From Pedobacter yulinensis (GTDB lineage: Bacteria > Bacteroidota > Bacteroidia > Sphingobacteriales > Sphingobacteriaceae): DNA of 64,000 nt. Under the pieces are notes generated by a model. The model was not told where the DNA came from. It ran no database searches and was given only the letters and a program-made list of their open reading frames with translations. Both the position numbers and the translations under genes were made by a program. The stretch is taken from contig NZ_KZ686269.1 in NCBI RefSeq assembly GCF_003029735.1, positions 434,001 through 498,000 on the forward strand, given 5' to 3'. This document shows positions 1 through 7,960 of this stretch, in pieces (positions within the stretch are counted from its first letter, which is position 1; each line of letters begins with the position of its first letter).

Positions 1-833
1 ACGCCACCCACCTGCCGCCCGGCATAAACCAGTTTAGCTTTAAATGTGCGCCTTACCGCAGCTACGTTATTGGGGTTACGCTCACAGATGGTAACTATCC
101 TGAGGCGCTGATCTATGACATGAAGGAGCCCTATCATTACCTGCGCACGCATGAAATAGATGGTCAGAAGTACCTGATCGCCGGCGGCGAGGACCATAAG
201 ACCGGCCATGGCGACCCGGAACAGTCGCTGGCTACCTTGCGTGATTATGTAGCTGAACACTTCCGCATCGGCCAGATAGCCTTCAGCTGGTCATCTCAAT
301 ATTATGTATCTGTTGACGGACTTCCGTACATCGGCGCTATGCCGGGGTCGGGCGACCGCATCTTTACAGGAACAGGCTTTAATGGCAACGGCATGATCTT
401 CGGTACATTGACGGGGATGATTGTCAGCGACCTGATTCTTGGCAAGCAAAACCCGTATGCAGCCCTGTTTGATCCCGGTCGCGTTAAACCTGTGGCCAGC
501 TTTACTGAATTTGTGAAGGAACAGGCCGATGTGGCCTACCACTTCATCGCCGACCGCTTTCGTGCAGAAGACCTTCCGGAATTGGCAGACCTTGGTGTGA
601 ACGAGGGTAAAGTGGTTTCTTACGATGGGAAAAAAATAGCCATTTACAAAGACGAAACCGGTAAGGTAACGGCCCTGAGTCCGACCTGTACGCACGCAGG
701 CTGTATTGTAGATTTTAATCCGCTTGAGAAAACCTGGGACTGCCCCTGCCACGGAGGCCGGTATGATTTGCAGGGACGTGTCATTACCGGGCCCCCTCAG
801 AAGGCATTGAAACAGATCGGCCTTGACAGCTGA
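1..833 (+). CDS. FAD-dependent oxidoreductase with C-terminal Rieske domain (5' partial)
   Basis: The frame is open from the window edge (first full codon at 3), so the N-terminus with the FAD-binding motif lies outside. The visible 276 residues hold the end of a DAO-type oxidoreductase domain, including the glycine-rich GDRIFTGTGFNGNGM stretch near its close. The last 60 residues form a Rieske [2Fe-2S] domain: the ligand pairs CTH and CPCH are both present, followed by the GPP turn typical of Rieske proteins. This architecture is the YhfW/'Rieske N-terminal' FAD oxidoreductase type, a soluble redox enzyme whose substrate is usually unknown. The gene ends just before a strong bidirectional hairpin. 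Identification of the fold is firm; the substrate is not inferable. Confidence 0.85.
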   Translation, partial: ATHLPPGINQFSFKCAPYRSYVIGVTLTDGNYPEALIYDMKEPYHYLRTHEIDGQKYLIAGGEDHKTGHGDPEQSLATLRDYVAEHFRIGQIAFSWSSQYYVSVDGLPYIGAMPGSGDRIFTGTGFNGNGMIFGTLTGMIVSDLILGKQNPYAALFDPGRVKPVASFTEFVKEQADVAYHFIADRFRAEDLPELADLGVNEGKVVSYDGKKIAIYKDETGKVTALSPTCTHAGCIVDFNPLEKTWDCPCHGGRYDLQGRVITGPPQKALKQIGLDS

Positions 834-859
834 TTGGCTCATCATATAAACTTTGTTAT

Positions 860-900
860 AACCTAAAAACCACGCTGGCAGCCGGCGTGGTTTTTAGGTT
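860..900. terminator. Bidirectional terminator hairpin
   Basis: Sixteen-base perfect inverted arms (860-875 and 885-900) flank a short GC loop that can pair further. A-rich and T-rich flanks on both sides make it usable in both directions. It closes the oxidoreductase gene. Confidence 0.85.
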
Positions 901-993
901 TTATGGATGTGAACACGATCCGGGTTCTATATTGCAGACCAAATAAAACCCGGTGACCCCGGCATTTCAGGCCCAGCGGCAATGGCCCAACGG

Positions 994-1029
994 CAAAAAA
1001 AAACCGCCCCATACATGATGAGGCGGTTT
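994..1029 (-). terminator. Terminator of the DUF4142 gene
   Basis: Arms AAACCGCC (1001-1008) and GGCGGTTT (1022-1029) are followed on the minus strand by a run of T (A-run 994-1000 on the plus strand). It lies directly after the DUF4142 stop codon. Confidence 0.8.
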
Positions 1030-1045
1030 GTTGCCGTATTACGGA

Positions 1046-1639
1046 TTATTTGTTTTTCATTGAATCCTGGATCTTTTTGATCATGTTCAGGTGTGCTTCC
1101 ACTGTGGTGCTGGTTTTTCCGGCAAAGGCCTTCAAATCAGCATCTTTTCCGTCTTTCGCTTCCTTCTGCATCAAGTCAAGCGTCATTTCATGTCCTTCTA
1201 CCATCGCATCCACGTACTTTTTGTCAAAATCAGTACCGGTAGCTTTGGTCAGGTCGGCTTGTTTTTCCTTGTGTTTTTCGTCAAGTGTTGCAGGCAGGGT
1301 AATATTTTTTGCCATTGCAAGCTTCTCCAGTTCAGCATTTGCCTTGCCATGGTCATTAACCATCATGTTTGCAAATTCCTTAATCTGCGCATTTGTGGAC
1401 TTCTCAAGGGCAAGTTTGCCGAATTCGACTTCAGCCATGCCGCTGGTTGCCGCTGCTGTAGCGAACTCTGCGTCGTCCTGAGGAGCTGCCATACCGCCGG
1501 TTTCAGCCGTGTTGCTGCTGGTGTCTTTTGCTTCGTTCAGACTGTCTGATGTTTCTTTGGCGTCTTTGCCTTCTGAGTTGCAGGCTGTGAAGGCCAGGCT
1601 CGCAGTGGCAATCATGCCGATGTACATTAATTTTTTCAT
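1046..1639 (-). CDS. DUF4142 lipoprotein
   Basis: This 197-residue exported protein starts with a lipoprotein signal peptide (lipobox LAFTAC, then a Ser/Glu/Thr-rich linker to about residue 55). The rest is a helical DUF4142 domain, with the family pattern of FAKLALEKS-like and FANMMVNDHGKAN-like segments. DUF4142 proteins have a ferritin-like four-helix fold and are often found near stress genes; no activity is established. Its neighbour upstream is a Tat-exported SDR gene on the same strand, about 110 bases away. The role is unknown; a periplasmic stress function is inference from context. Confidence 0.85.
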   Translation of the reverse strand: MKKLMYIGMIATASLAFTACNSEGKDAKETSDSLNEAKDTSSNTAETGGMAAPQDDAEFATAAATSGMAEVEFGKLALEKSTNAQIKEFANMMVNDHGKANAELEKLAMAKNITLPATLDEKHKEKQADLTKATGTDFDKKYVDAMVEGHEMTLDLMQKEAKDGKDADLKAFAGKTSTTVEAHLNMIKKIQDSMKNK

Positions 1640-1747
1640 GATTAGGTAATTTTCTTAATCGAACAGCGCCAGGGCCCTGAATGTTTTATGTTATTTGCAG
1701 TTCTGTTGCGTTGGCCTGGCGGCAGGATGCTACAAGGCGATTGCGTG

Positions 1748-2749
1748 TTAAGGCTGTCCGCCGCCGCCGGCCGCCCCGTAGATTTGGCCATTTGCGTAGC
1801 TGGCATCATTGGCGGCCAGCTGCACATAAATGGAGGCAAGCTCGGCCGGTTGTCCGGGTCTGCCCAGCGGTGTATCGCCCCCAAACTGTTTCAGCTTTTC
1901 GGGTGTGGCGCCGCCGCTGACCTGCAGGGGTGTCCAGATTGGCCCGGGTGCTACGCCATTATCCCGAATGCCCTTGGGTCCCAGTTGTTTGGCAAGTGAA
2001 CGCACAAAACTTGTATTTGCTGCCTTGGTCTGGGCATAATCAAAAAGTTCCGGCGAGGGGTCAGTTGCCTGAACCGAGGTCGTTGCTATGATGGAAGCAC
2101 CAGGCTTTAGATGGGGCAGGGCGGCTTTTGTAATCCAAAAGGGCGCATAAATATTGGTTTTCATGGTCCAGTCAAACTGCTCGGCCGAAATGTCAAGAAT
2201 GGACCGGTTGGCCTGTTGTCTGGCTGCATTGTTAACCAGGATGTCCAGTCCGCCGAGTTCCCTGACCGCCCGTTCAACAAGGGTTTTGCAAAATGATTCA
2301 CTGCGGATATCGCCAGGAATGGCCACCGCTTTACGGCCGGCTGCCCTGATCAGGGCCACGACCTCTTTTGCATCTGGTTCTTCGTCTGGCAGGTAGTTAA
2401 TTGCCACATCCGCACCTTCGCGCGCATAAGCGATGGCAGCCGCCCGGCCCATTCCTGAATCGCCGCCGGTTATCAATGCTTTGCGGCCAGCCAATCTCCC
2501 GGATCCCTTATAAGTCTTTTCACCATGGTCGGGTACGGGATCCATTTTGCCGGCAAGCCCCGGCCAGGGCTGTTTCTGATCTTTGAACGGCGGAGCCGGG
2601 TATTTGGTCTTCGGGTCGATGAGTTCTTCGGGTACCTCGCCCACCGCGGGCAGTCCTGACGCGGCCAGCGCGGGCGATACGGTTAGGGCGGCAATGCCGG
2701 CACTCAGACCGCCAATGGCTTCTCTTCTTGTAATTTTACTGATTTTCAT
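1748..2749 (-). CDS. Tat-exported short-chain dehydrogenase/reductase
   Basis: The start at 2749 is preferred because it gives a clean twin-arginine signal peptide (KITRREAIGGLSAGIAAL then an ALAA cleavage region); a longer in-frame ORF reaches 2911 but its extra 54 residues look non-coding. The 333-residue protein has a Rossmann cofactor motif TGGDSGMGRA, the NNAA structural motif and the catalytic YAQTK (YxxxK) with an upstream Ser. The Pro-rich stretch before the domain (KYPAPPFKDQKQPWPG) is typical of the general-stress SDR group (GSP39/YhdF/YghA type). Members reduce or oxidise sugars, alcohols or aldehydes with NAD(P). Export by Tat fits a cofactor-loaded enzyme. The substrate is unknown. 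Confidence 0.85.
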   Translation of the reverse strand: MKISKITRREAIGGLSAGIAALTVSPALAASGLPAVGEVPEELIDPKTKYPAPPFKDQKQPWPGLAGKMDPVPDHGEKTYKGSGRLAGRKALITGGDSGMGRAAAIAYAREGADVAINYLPDEEPDAKEVVALIRAAGRKAVAIPGDIRSESFCKTLVERAVRELGGLDILVNNAARQQANRSILDISAEQFDWTMKTNIYAPFWITKAALPHLKPGASIIATTSVQATDPSPELFDYAQTKAANTSFVRSLAKQLGPKGIRDNGVAPGPIWTPLQVSGGATPEKLKQFGGDTPLGRPGQPAELASIYVQLAANDASYANGQIYGAAGGGGQP

Positions 2750-2906
2750 GGCAGGTGTATTAAATCTTCTCAATGATAACCGGTGGCAGGCAGCTTGGTT
2801 TTCACATCCTGTCAAAAACGTAGTTGCCACAGAAGTAAGCCTGTCCTGACCGTGCCAGATTAAGAAGCCCGGCGGCATTAAAAAGGCGTCAGTACACTTA
2901 CGGTGT

Positions 2907-2940
2907 AACAAACAAGACCTGCTGTGAGGTCTTGTTTGTT
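2907..2940 (-). terminator. Terminator of the CatB-like gene
   Basis: Fourteen-base perfect arms (2907-2920 and 2927-2940) around a six-base loop lie just after the CatB-like stop codon on the minus strand. The distal arm ends in a T-rich stretch. Confidence 0.75.
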
Positions 2941-2947
2941 GTTGGTA

Positions 2948-3574
2948 TCATCGCCACAGGTGAAAGCGGTAAAGCGCTGCGATATCGTTGCTGCACAATA
3001 ACGGCATGGCCCGCTGCAGTTTTTCAGGCGGCCATGACCACCATTCCATTTCCTGCAGCCAGGTTATTTCCTGTTCAGAAAAGCGTTGCCGAATCACTTT
3101 GGCGGGACTCCCGCCAACGATGGCATAGGGTTCGACATTCCTGGTTACCAGGGCCCGGCTGCCAATTACGGCACCATTCCCGATGGTAATGCCCGGCATG
3201 ATCATTGCCTCGGCGCCGATCCATACATCATGACCAACAATGGTGTCGCCCGCCGGCAGAAAGCCGTTGGCGCTGCCTGAAAATTCAGGTACTTCATGCA
3301 TATAAAAGAAGGGAAAACCCGAAACCCAGTCGTATCGGTGACCCTGGTTCCCGGCCATGATAAAACAGGCACCGGTACCGATCGAACAATAACTGCCGAT
3401 ACGCAGTTTGTCAACGTCAGCCCGGTCAGGAAAAAGGTAACGGGCACAATCGTCGAAGGAGTGACCATGGTAATAACCTGAATAATAACTGTATTTTCCG
3501 GCTATAATGTTGGGATTGGTAACGTGTTCGGCAATGATTTTGCCGCGAAAAGGACTCTCAAAAAAGTTTTTCAT
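2948..3574 (-). CDS. catB: CatB-type xenobiotic O-acetyltransferase
   Basis: The 208-residue protein is colinear over its full length with the CatB/Vat group of hexapeptide (left-handed beta-helix) acetyltransferases, which use acetyl-CoA to inactivate chloramphenicol or streptogramin A. Hallmarks seen: NYFESPF-like N-terminus ([10 protein letters not shown]), [32 protein letters not shown] containing the catalytic His of this family, hexapeptide turns [21 protein letters not shown], and the [12 protein letters not shown] tail. It stands alone, with its own terminator and no integron or transposon nearby, so it looks chromosomal. Whether it confers resistance cannot be judged from sequence; a housekeeping acetyl acceptor is possible. 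Confidence 0.85.
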   Translation of the reverse strand: MKNFFESPFRGKIIAEHVTNPNIIAGKYSYYSGYYHGHSFDDCARYLFPDRADVDKLRIGSYCSIGTGACFIMAGNQGHRYDWVSGFPFFYMHEVPEFSGSANGFLPAGDTIVGHDVWIGAEAMIMPGITIGNGAVIGSRALVTRNVEPYAIVGGSPAKVIRQRFSEQEITWLQEMEWWSWPPEKLQRAMPLLCSNDIAALYRFHLWR

Positions 3575-3880
3575 TAAATTTTAGTTTAAAACAGCTGTTA
3601 AAAATTGCCGCGCAGGCGCGCACAGGCCCCGGGCGGGGGCCATCACCAGACCGGTGAAACAGGTGTTTTATCTAACTGCGATTTCCATGAGAAGACAAAT
3701 ATAAAACGCAGGTATGGGATTTGCAAAGCTTAGCAGCGGGAGTGGGGCTGATGGTTTTTTTACCATCTTCGGCGGTAATCGAAAAAAATTCGGGTTCTAA
3801 TCGTTTTGTTTGCCGGCGTGCGCTTACTTTTGCCTGAATAACAGGGGGGCCAAATCCGGCCGGAATTAAGAACGGGAAAC
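3575..3880. other. Divergent intergenic region, catB-like / VOC genes
   Basis: No gene seen in these 306 bases. The right end carries a good promoter for the VOC gene (3804-3832). The left end should hold the catB-like promoter, which I could not identify. Confidence 0.6.
3804..3832 (+). promoter_or_regulatory. Promoter of the VOC gene (Bacteroidota type)
   Basis: TTTTG at 3804-3808, sixteen bases, then TACTTTTG at 3825-3832, matching the phylum's TTTG / TAnnTTTG consensus in the minus-7 element with a slightly short spacer. The same element pair with the same spacing occurs before imuA. Confidence 0.6.
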
Positions 3881-4270
3881 ATGAAGATTAAATTAACCAG
3901 TGTATTTGTAAACAACCAGGATCAGGCTGCCGCGTTTTATACAGGCAAGCTTGGTTTTCAGGTCAAGATGAACATGGAGATGGGTGATTTCAAATTTATC
4001 ACACTCGTGTCGGCAGACGAACCAGATGGTACCGAACTGCTGCTCGAACCCAACTCTGGCGAAGAAGCGTCACGGTATCAGCAGGGTATTTATGGTAAAG
4101 GAATTCCAGCTGTGGCCTTTGTTGTGGAAGATGTTTTTGCCGAATACAAGCGCCTGACCGAACTGGGTGTGCAGTTCAGGTCTGAACCCACAAACAACGG
4201 TTATGTGATCGCTGCGGTACTAGACGATACCTGCGGCAACTGGATCCAGTTGTACCAGCCGCTTTCCTAA
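3881..4270 (+). CDS. VOC family protein (glyoxalase/dioxygenase fold)
   Basis: At 129 residues this is a standard two-module vicinal-oxygen-chelate protein. Typical features are the opening VFVNNQDQAAAFYTGKLGF, a central PDGTELLLEP strand, and the closing DDTCGNWIQLYQP with the metal-ligand Glu/Gln region. VOC proteins include glyoxalase I, extradiol dioxygenases and antibiotic-binding proteins; this short single-copy form is of the uncharacterised 'glyoxalase superfamily' kind. It is transcribed alone from the promoter at 3804-3832. The fold is certain; the reaction is not assigned. Confidence 0.85.
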   Translation: MKIKLTSVFVNNQDQAAAFYTGKLGFQVKMNMEMGDFKFITLVSADEPDGTELLLEPNSGEEASRYQQGIYGKGIPAVAFVVEDVFAEYKRLTELGVQFRSEPTNNGYVIAAVLDDTCGNWIQLYQPLS

Positions 4271-4308
4271 CCGCAGGCGCTGTTGCAGCGCCCCTTTGGT
4301 AACATTCA

Positions 4309-5613
4309 TCAGCTTTCATTGCCCAGGGGCAGGTCGTTTCCGCTGCTTTCACGCAGAACCTGCTGACTTCGGCCTATGATCTCGCGAACCGCCCGGTCAA
4401 GTTCAAGGGCCGATTCCTGAAGATGGCTGGCCAGGATCTCATTTTCATGGCCGCGGTGTTCAGCTGCGAGCAATTCAGTAAGGGACATTATTTTGGTCAG
4501 CGGCGAACGGATCACATGTGCCTGCATGAACGCAATTTCCCGCAGGTGTTCGTTTTGCCGTTTTATTGCAGTCAGGTGGTTCACTTTTTCGGTCATATCG
4601 GCCGCAATGACCAATAAGGCCGGCCTGCCCTTGAAGAGAATTTCCCGGCTGCTCAAGTCGACAAAGTTCAGCTCCCCGTCTTTTTTTCGGACCCTTGATG
4701 ACCCGTTCAACAAGACCTCGCCGGGATCAGCGGCATGTTCTGCCGGAGCGGTAATCTCAGGCAGTCTCAAAGACAATAACTCCTGTTCACTGAAGCCGTA
4801 ACTGTTCAGAGCGGCCTGGTTTACCTGAAGCAGTTGCTGTGAACGGGCATCTACGATCATTTTAGGTAAAGGACTTGCAAAGAAAAGCGTTTTGTAATGA
4901 TCTTCAGATTCGGCAAGTCTCCTGTTCAGGCATTCAGAGTCAGACAGTTCTTTTTGCAGTTCCTGGTAAAGGGAGCTGCGCTGCCACATGCTTTCCTCGA
5001 AACTTTTCTGTGTCTTGTGGATCAGCACCACCACGATCAGGTTTAAAAACAGCAGGTTGAATGATGCAATAAGCAGGTCTTCAGCAGAAATTTTCTGTAG
5101 TTGCGGCAAGGGTATCAGTAGGTAATGCCGGTTCATGGCCAGAAGCAAACCGATCAGAAAACTAATTGCGATACCCAACTGGGCATGCCGCAGGCGAAAC
5201 TGAAAGCCAATAAAAATATTCAGGCCGAAGAGGTAGGCGAAACCGACTGTGATGTGGCCGAACAGCGTGATCTGGGTCAGCGAAAACAAAGCCACCAGTA
5301 CCGTCGTAATTATTTTGCGGGCCATGAGCGACAGTTTCTTCATTATAACCAGGCAGCCAAAACTGCCAATAGCCAGGATGTCGAAAAGGACCACGTCCAG
5401 ATTGTTCATGCGGAATTCAAGGATCATGCTGGGCAGCAGGGCAATCAGGCTGATCGGCAGGGCGTATACAACAAGCGCGGCGAACAGCCCATTTTGCCAG
5501 TCTGCGAGTTTTTCAGGTTCGCTGGTGCCGGGCGATTCGAGAGAAGTAGAGATGTAATGTTTGTACCGGGTCCAGAGTCGGTTCAGCGGATGAGTCTTTT
5601 TAACCAATATCAT
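4309..5613 (-). CDS. Membrane PAS sensor with DHp (HisKA-like) segment but no ATPase domain
   Basis: The N-terminal half (about residues 45-205) holds six or so hydrophobic segments, followed by a coiled-coil linker and a PAS domain (about 230-345: LFFASPLPKMIVDARSQQL ... NGSSRVRKKDGE ... FKGRPALLVIAADMTEK). The end is a DHp-like helix pair with the H-box-like QAHVIRSPLTKIMSLTELL. The protein stops there, at 434 residues; there is no HATPase_c domain (no N, G1 or G2 boxes). It may act through a partner kinase or as a scaffold. No truncation scar is visible and the following bases to 4270 hold no continuation. The next gene on this strand is unrelated. Confidence 0.75.
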   Translation of the reverse strand: MILVKKTHPLNRLWTRYKHYISTSLESPGTSEPEKLADWQNGLFAALVVYALPISLIALLPSMILEFRMNNLDVVLFDILAIGSFGCLVIMKKLSLMARKIITTVLVALFSLTQITLFGHITVGFAYLFGLNIFIGFQFRLRHAQLGIAISFLIGLLLAMNRHYLLIPLPQLQKISAEDLLIASFNLLFLNLIVVVLIHKTQKSFEESMWQRSSLYQELQKELSDSECLNRRLAESEDHYKTLFFASPLPKMIVDARSQQLLQVNQAALNSYGFSEQELLSLRLPEITAPAEHAADPGEVLLNGSSRVRKKDGELNFVDLSSREILFKGRPALLVIAADMTEKVNHLTAIKRQNEHLREIAFMQAHVIRSPLTKIMSLTELLAAEHRGHENEILASHLQESALELDRAVREIIGRSQQVLRESSGNDLPLGNES

Positions 5614-5848
5614 TTTTCTTGGGCTGATGCGCCGCTCACCATTAAAGGGGAATGGCTCGAAGCGCTATCGGCGGCGAATATAGTTAAACAATTGCGCTTG
5701 ACCGCCAGGAACGGTCAAATGGTGTTCGTTTTAATCTGCCTGTTGCAGGCCCTATCTTGTGTACATATAGCTTGCGCACAGCAGACCGCTGTTGTGTAAA
5801 ACTTTTTTGCTGAAAAACATGTATACAAAGGCAAAAAGCAAGAATACT

Positions 5849-6082
5849 ATGCAACCTTTTAAAATTCAGTTGGCAGTCAGCGCCACTTCTGCGGTAGAAG
5901 CCGATGTTCTTCCTACCGGACCGGAGAGCTTTGACCTTCGTGTACAAGATAAACTTGTGGCGACGCTGCGTAAGGAGGCCGATGGCTGGAAATACCTTCG
6001 GGAGGGAAAACACGAAGTGGAGGATGGTGCCCTTGTAATTAAACAGGTAGAACAGCACCTCGTCCGTCAGGAGCCCGGCTAA
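5849..6082 (+). CDS. Small protein, paralogue of the one at 7623-7859
   Basis: I do not recognise a named family. The start at 5849 (MQPFKIQL) is preferred over in-frame upstream ATGs because it gives a 77-residue protein that lines up with the 78-residue protein at 7623-7859: both share the pattern D-(R/K)-KL-x-A-x-L-x-K near the middle followed by G-x-W and a hydrophilic helix. No signal peptide or membrane segment, so it is probably cytoplasmic. It is convergent with the SemiSWEET gene, overlapping its stop by four bases. Function unknown. Confidence 0.65.
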   Translation: MQPFKIQLAVSATSAVEADVLPTGPESFDLRVQDKLVATLRKEADGWKYLREGKHEVEDGALVIKQVEQHLVRQEPG

Positions 6083-6372
6083 ACCGGGGTATTGCTTCCG
6101 TGCTTTTTGCCGGCAGTCCGGTACCTTGCTGCAAATAAAATGATCATGCTGTTAACCAGGAAACCGAAGCCATTGGTAATGATCAACGGATAATCACCAC
6201 GAATGGTGCCGTACCAGACCCATCCCGCGAGACCGGCGACCAGAATCGACAACATCCAGTACGAAATATCATCGGCTTTCCGTGTCCGGATAACTTTGAC
6301 CAGCTGGGGGAGCGCAGATATGCCTGTACAGATGCCAGAGGCCATGCCGATATAGATCGCATATTGTTCCAT
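6079..6372 (-). CDS. SemiSWEET sugar transporter
   Basis: At 97 residues with three transmembrane helices this matches bacterial SemiSWEETs, which dimerise to form one sugar pore in the inner membrane. The first helix has the conserved Pro (GISALPQLVKV), the loop RTRKADDISYWML and the second helix Trp-rich segment (GWVWYG) are typical, and the third helix carries the TNGFGFLVNS motif with the conserved Asn. SemiSWEETs facilitate mono- or disaccharide movement; substrate unknown. Its stop codon overlaps that of the convergent small gene. Confidence 0.88.
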   Translation of the reverse strand: MEQYAIYIGMASGICTGISALPQLVKVIRTRKADDISYWMLSILVAGLAGWVWYGTIRGDYPLIITNGFGFLVNSMIILFAARYRTAGKKHGSNTPV

Positions 6373-6454
6373 AACCGTTTATGGTGCAACGGCGGGCAGG
6401 CAGTTTTTGTTTACCGTCCGGCTTGCTCTTCAAGGCACATCAGGCGGTGGCTTA

Positions 6455-6865
6455 TTAGAAAGGATAAGAAATAACGTCCCTTACCGCCCCCGGCCTGTCT
6501 GTCTCCACTGATAATTCCAGTTGTCCGGGTTTGTTTTTTGACCAGCCAAACTCGAAACAGTAATGTGTCACCGTGCCGCGGGCGTCGATGCAGATACTCG
6601 TAAAAAATTCCGGGCGGAAACCTTTGTCCAACAATTCATGCTCGGGAACGATCTGGCGGAACAACTCCCGGGCCGGCGTTTCAAAAAAACGTTTTAACAG
6701 CAGGTAGTTTTGATGTACCGCAGAAAGCGCTGTAGCCAGTGCCGGCGAGTTGCCGGCGTTTTCCGGGCCGGCAGCGCGGCATTGTGCTGAGCAAAAGGGG
6801 GAGTGTGTACGTTGGGCAAGCGGGGCGCCACAGTGCGGACAATTTTTTTCAGGTATCTGGTTCAT
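6455..6865 (-). CDS. Zinc-ribbon hypothetical protein
   Basis: The N-terminal 30 residues contain a CPHCG and an FCSAQC pair (CxxC...CxxxC), a likely zinc ribbon of the kind that often serves protein or nucleic acid binding. The remaining 100 residues (LLLKRFFETPARELF ... ICIDARGTVTHYCFEFGWSKN ... LSVETDRPG) form an alpha/beta domain I do not recognise. No signal peptide; 136 residues in total. It is a single gene facing away from the receiver gene at 7188. Confidence 0.65.
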   Translation of the reverse strand: MNQIPEKNCPHCGAPLAQRTHSPFCSAQCRAAGPENAGNSPALATALSAVHQNYLLLKRFFETPARELFRQIVPEHELLDKGFRPEFFTSICIDARGTVTHYCFEFGWSKNKPGQLELSVETDRPGAVRDVISYPF

Positions 6866-7187
6866 GCAGGTTACAGCGGTTTGTAAGCATAACGTCCATT
6901 ATCCGGCGTTATTTTCTGCTCAAATGCTGGGTGTAAATCCCGTTTGCCTGACAGCACCGGGAAGCGAACCAACCTGGCATTCCGGTTGCCAGAGCCCGGT
7001 GTTGCGAATGATCAAGTTAATATCCTGATTATCTGGTAGCCGGCAAAATACAAAAGACGGCTCGAATGCGTGTATTATTTCCGTTAACATCGGGTCAACA
7101 CAGGCAAGCAGGGCCTTTCAAACCATGCTTACTCCCTGTATGTTTGTTAAATGACAAACATTAAGGCCGGCTAAAGCTTTTTAAGAC
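6866..7187. other. Divergent intergenic region, zinc-ribbon / receiver genes
   Basis: No gene seen in 322 bases. The right end holds the receiver promoter and a perfect dyad (7116-7160); the rest shows nothing I can name. Confidence 0.55.
7116..7160 (+). promoter_or_regulatory. Receiver promoter with overlapping dyad
   Basis: TTTC (7116-7119), nineteen bases, then TATGTTTG (7139-7146), a perfect TAnnTTTG minus-7 element. A perfect seven-base inverted repeat TGTTTGT/ACAAACA (7141-7147 and 7154-7160) begins inside the minus-7 element and covers the likely start point, as an operator would. Confidence 0.6.
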
Positions 7188-7559
7188 ATGGATTCAGTGA
7201 AGAGGATATTAATAGTAGATGATGATAAAGGGATCCTTGATTCCCTGACAACCTTGTTCGAACTGGTCGGTTATACTGTCGACGTGTTGGACAATGGCCT
7301 GGACTTACCAGTGAAGCTTGCAGCGCGGCCCGACCTGATCCTGTTAGATGTAATGCTTCAGGATACAGACGGTTGGTTTCTTTGCAAATTCCTTAAAGAC
7401 AGCGAAAAATTTAAACACATCCCTGTTGTGATGATGTCTGCGGTGCCAGACACAGGCGACCTTGCCGAGTACGGGTGCAAGGCCGAGGCATTCATTCAAA
7501 AACCGTATTCGGTAGCAACGCTGGTCAAAACAATTGACCGCTTGTTAAAGCAGGGATAG
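7188..7559 (+). CDS. Stand-alone response-regulator receiver
   Basis: A 123-residue CheY-like receiver with the acidic cluster (ILIVDDDKG), phospho-acceptor Asp in LILLDVML, the Ser/Thr switch region (VVMMSAV) and the conserved Lys in IQKPYS. There is no output domain, so it would signal by protein contact or as a phosphorelay intermediate. It is not adjacent to a same-strand kinase: the LOV kinase starts 400 bases further on, beyond an opposite-strand small gene. A functional link to that kinase is plausible but inferred. Confidence 0.9.
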   Translation: MDSVKRILIVDDDKGILDSLTTLFELVGYTVDVLDNGLDLPVKLAARPDLILLDVMLQDTDGWFLCKFLKDSEKFKHIPVVMMSAVPDTGDLAEYGCKAEAFIQKPYSVATLVKTIDRLLKQG

Positions 7560-7622
7560 CAGCATGAAAAAGTCAGGCTGCAAACAACCTGACGCGAATA
7601 AATTTGGGTAAAGTGCGCCTCA

Positions 7623-7859
7623 TTAATGTGCTTCCAGCGCAGCTGAAAGTGAAGAAAGGCTATAGGCGTCCAGGCGGCCCCAACGCTGAATCCAGATACC
7701 ATACGGATCTTTGTAGAGAACAGCCAGCTTTCTGTCGTCAAGAAAACAATTGTAAGCGGTCTCGTTTGATGACCTGTCTATTGATACGACGAGTTCTTCG
7801 GGGAGGTGGTCAATTTTGGCTTCAACGACGAAACCGGCGGGGGTGCTGTTAACTTGCAT
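7623..7859 (-). CDS. Small protein, paralogue of the one at 5849-6082
   Basis: Start 7859 is chosen because it has a purine-rich ribosome site (AAGGATAAGAAG) just upstream and yields 78 residues (MQVNSTPAGF...), the same size as its apparent paralogue at 5849-6082. Both carry a D-D/Q-x-KL-A/V-x-L-x-K-(D/E) core followed by G-x-W. No signal peptide or membrane helix. It faces away from the LOV kinase gene, so the two share an intergenic promoter region. Function unknown. Confidence 0.65.
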   Translation of the reverse strand: MQVNSTPAGFVVEAKIDHLPEELVVSIDRSSNETAYNCFLDDRKLAVLYKDPYGIWIQRWGRLDAYSLSSLSAALEAH

Positions 7860-7960
7860 CTTCTTATCCTTTTCTTTGTCTATTGACAACAACCCGGCCC
7901 GCTATTTTGTTTTGAGGTTCAGGCGTTTATTTTTAAATTTTTAATATATCCGTTGCGGGT

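Noticed and set aside
291..845. Long minus-strand ORF (184 codons) over the Rieske oxidoreductase
   Set aside because: It is the complement of a clear Rieske domain with all cluster ligands, so it is a shadow frame.
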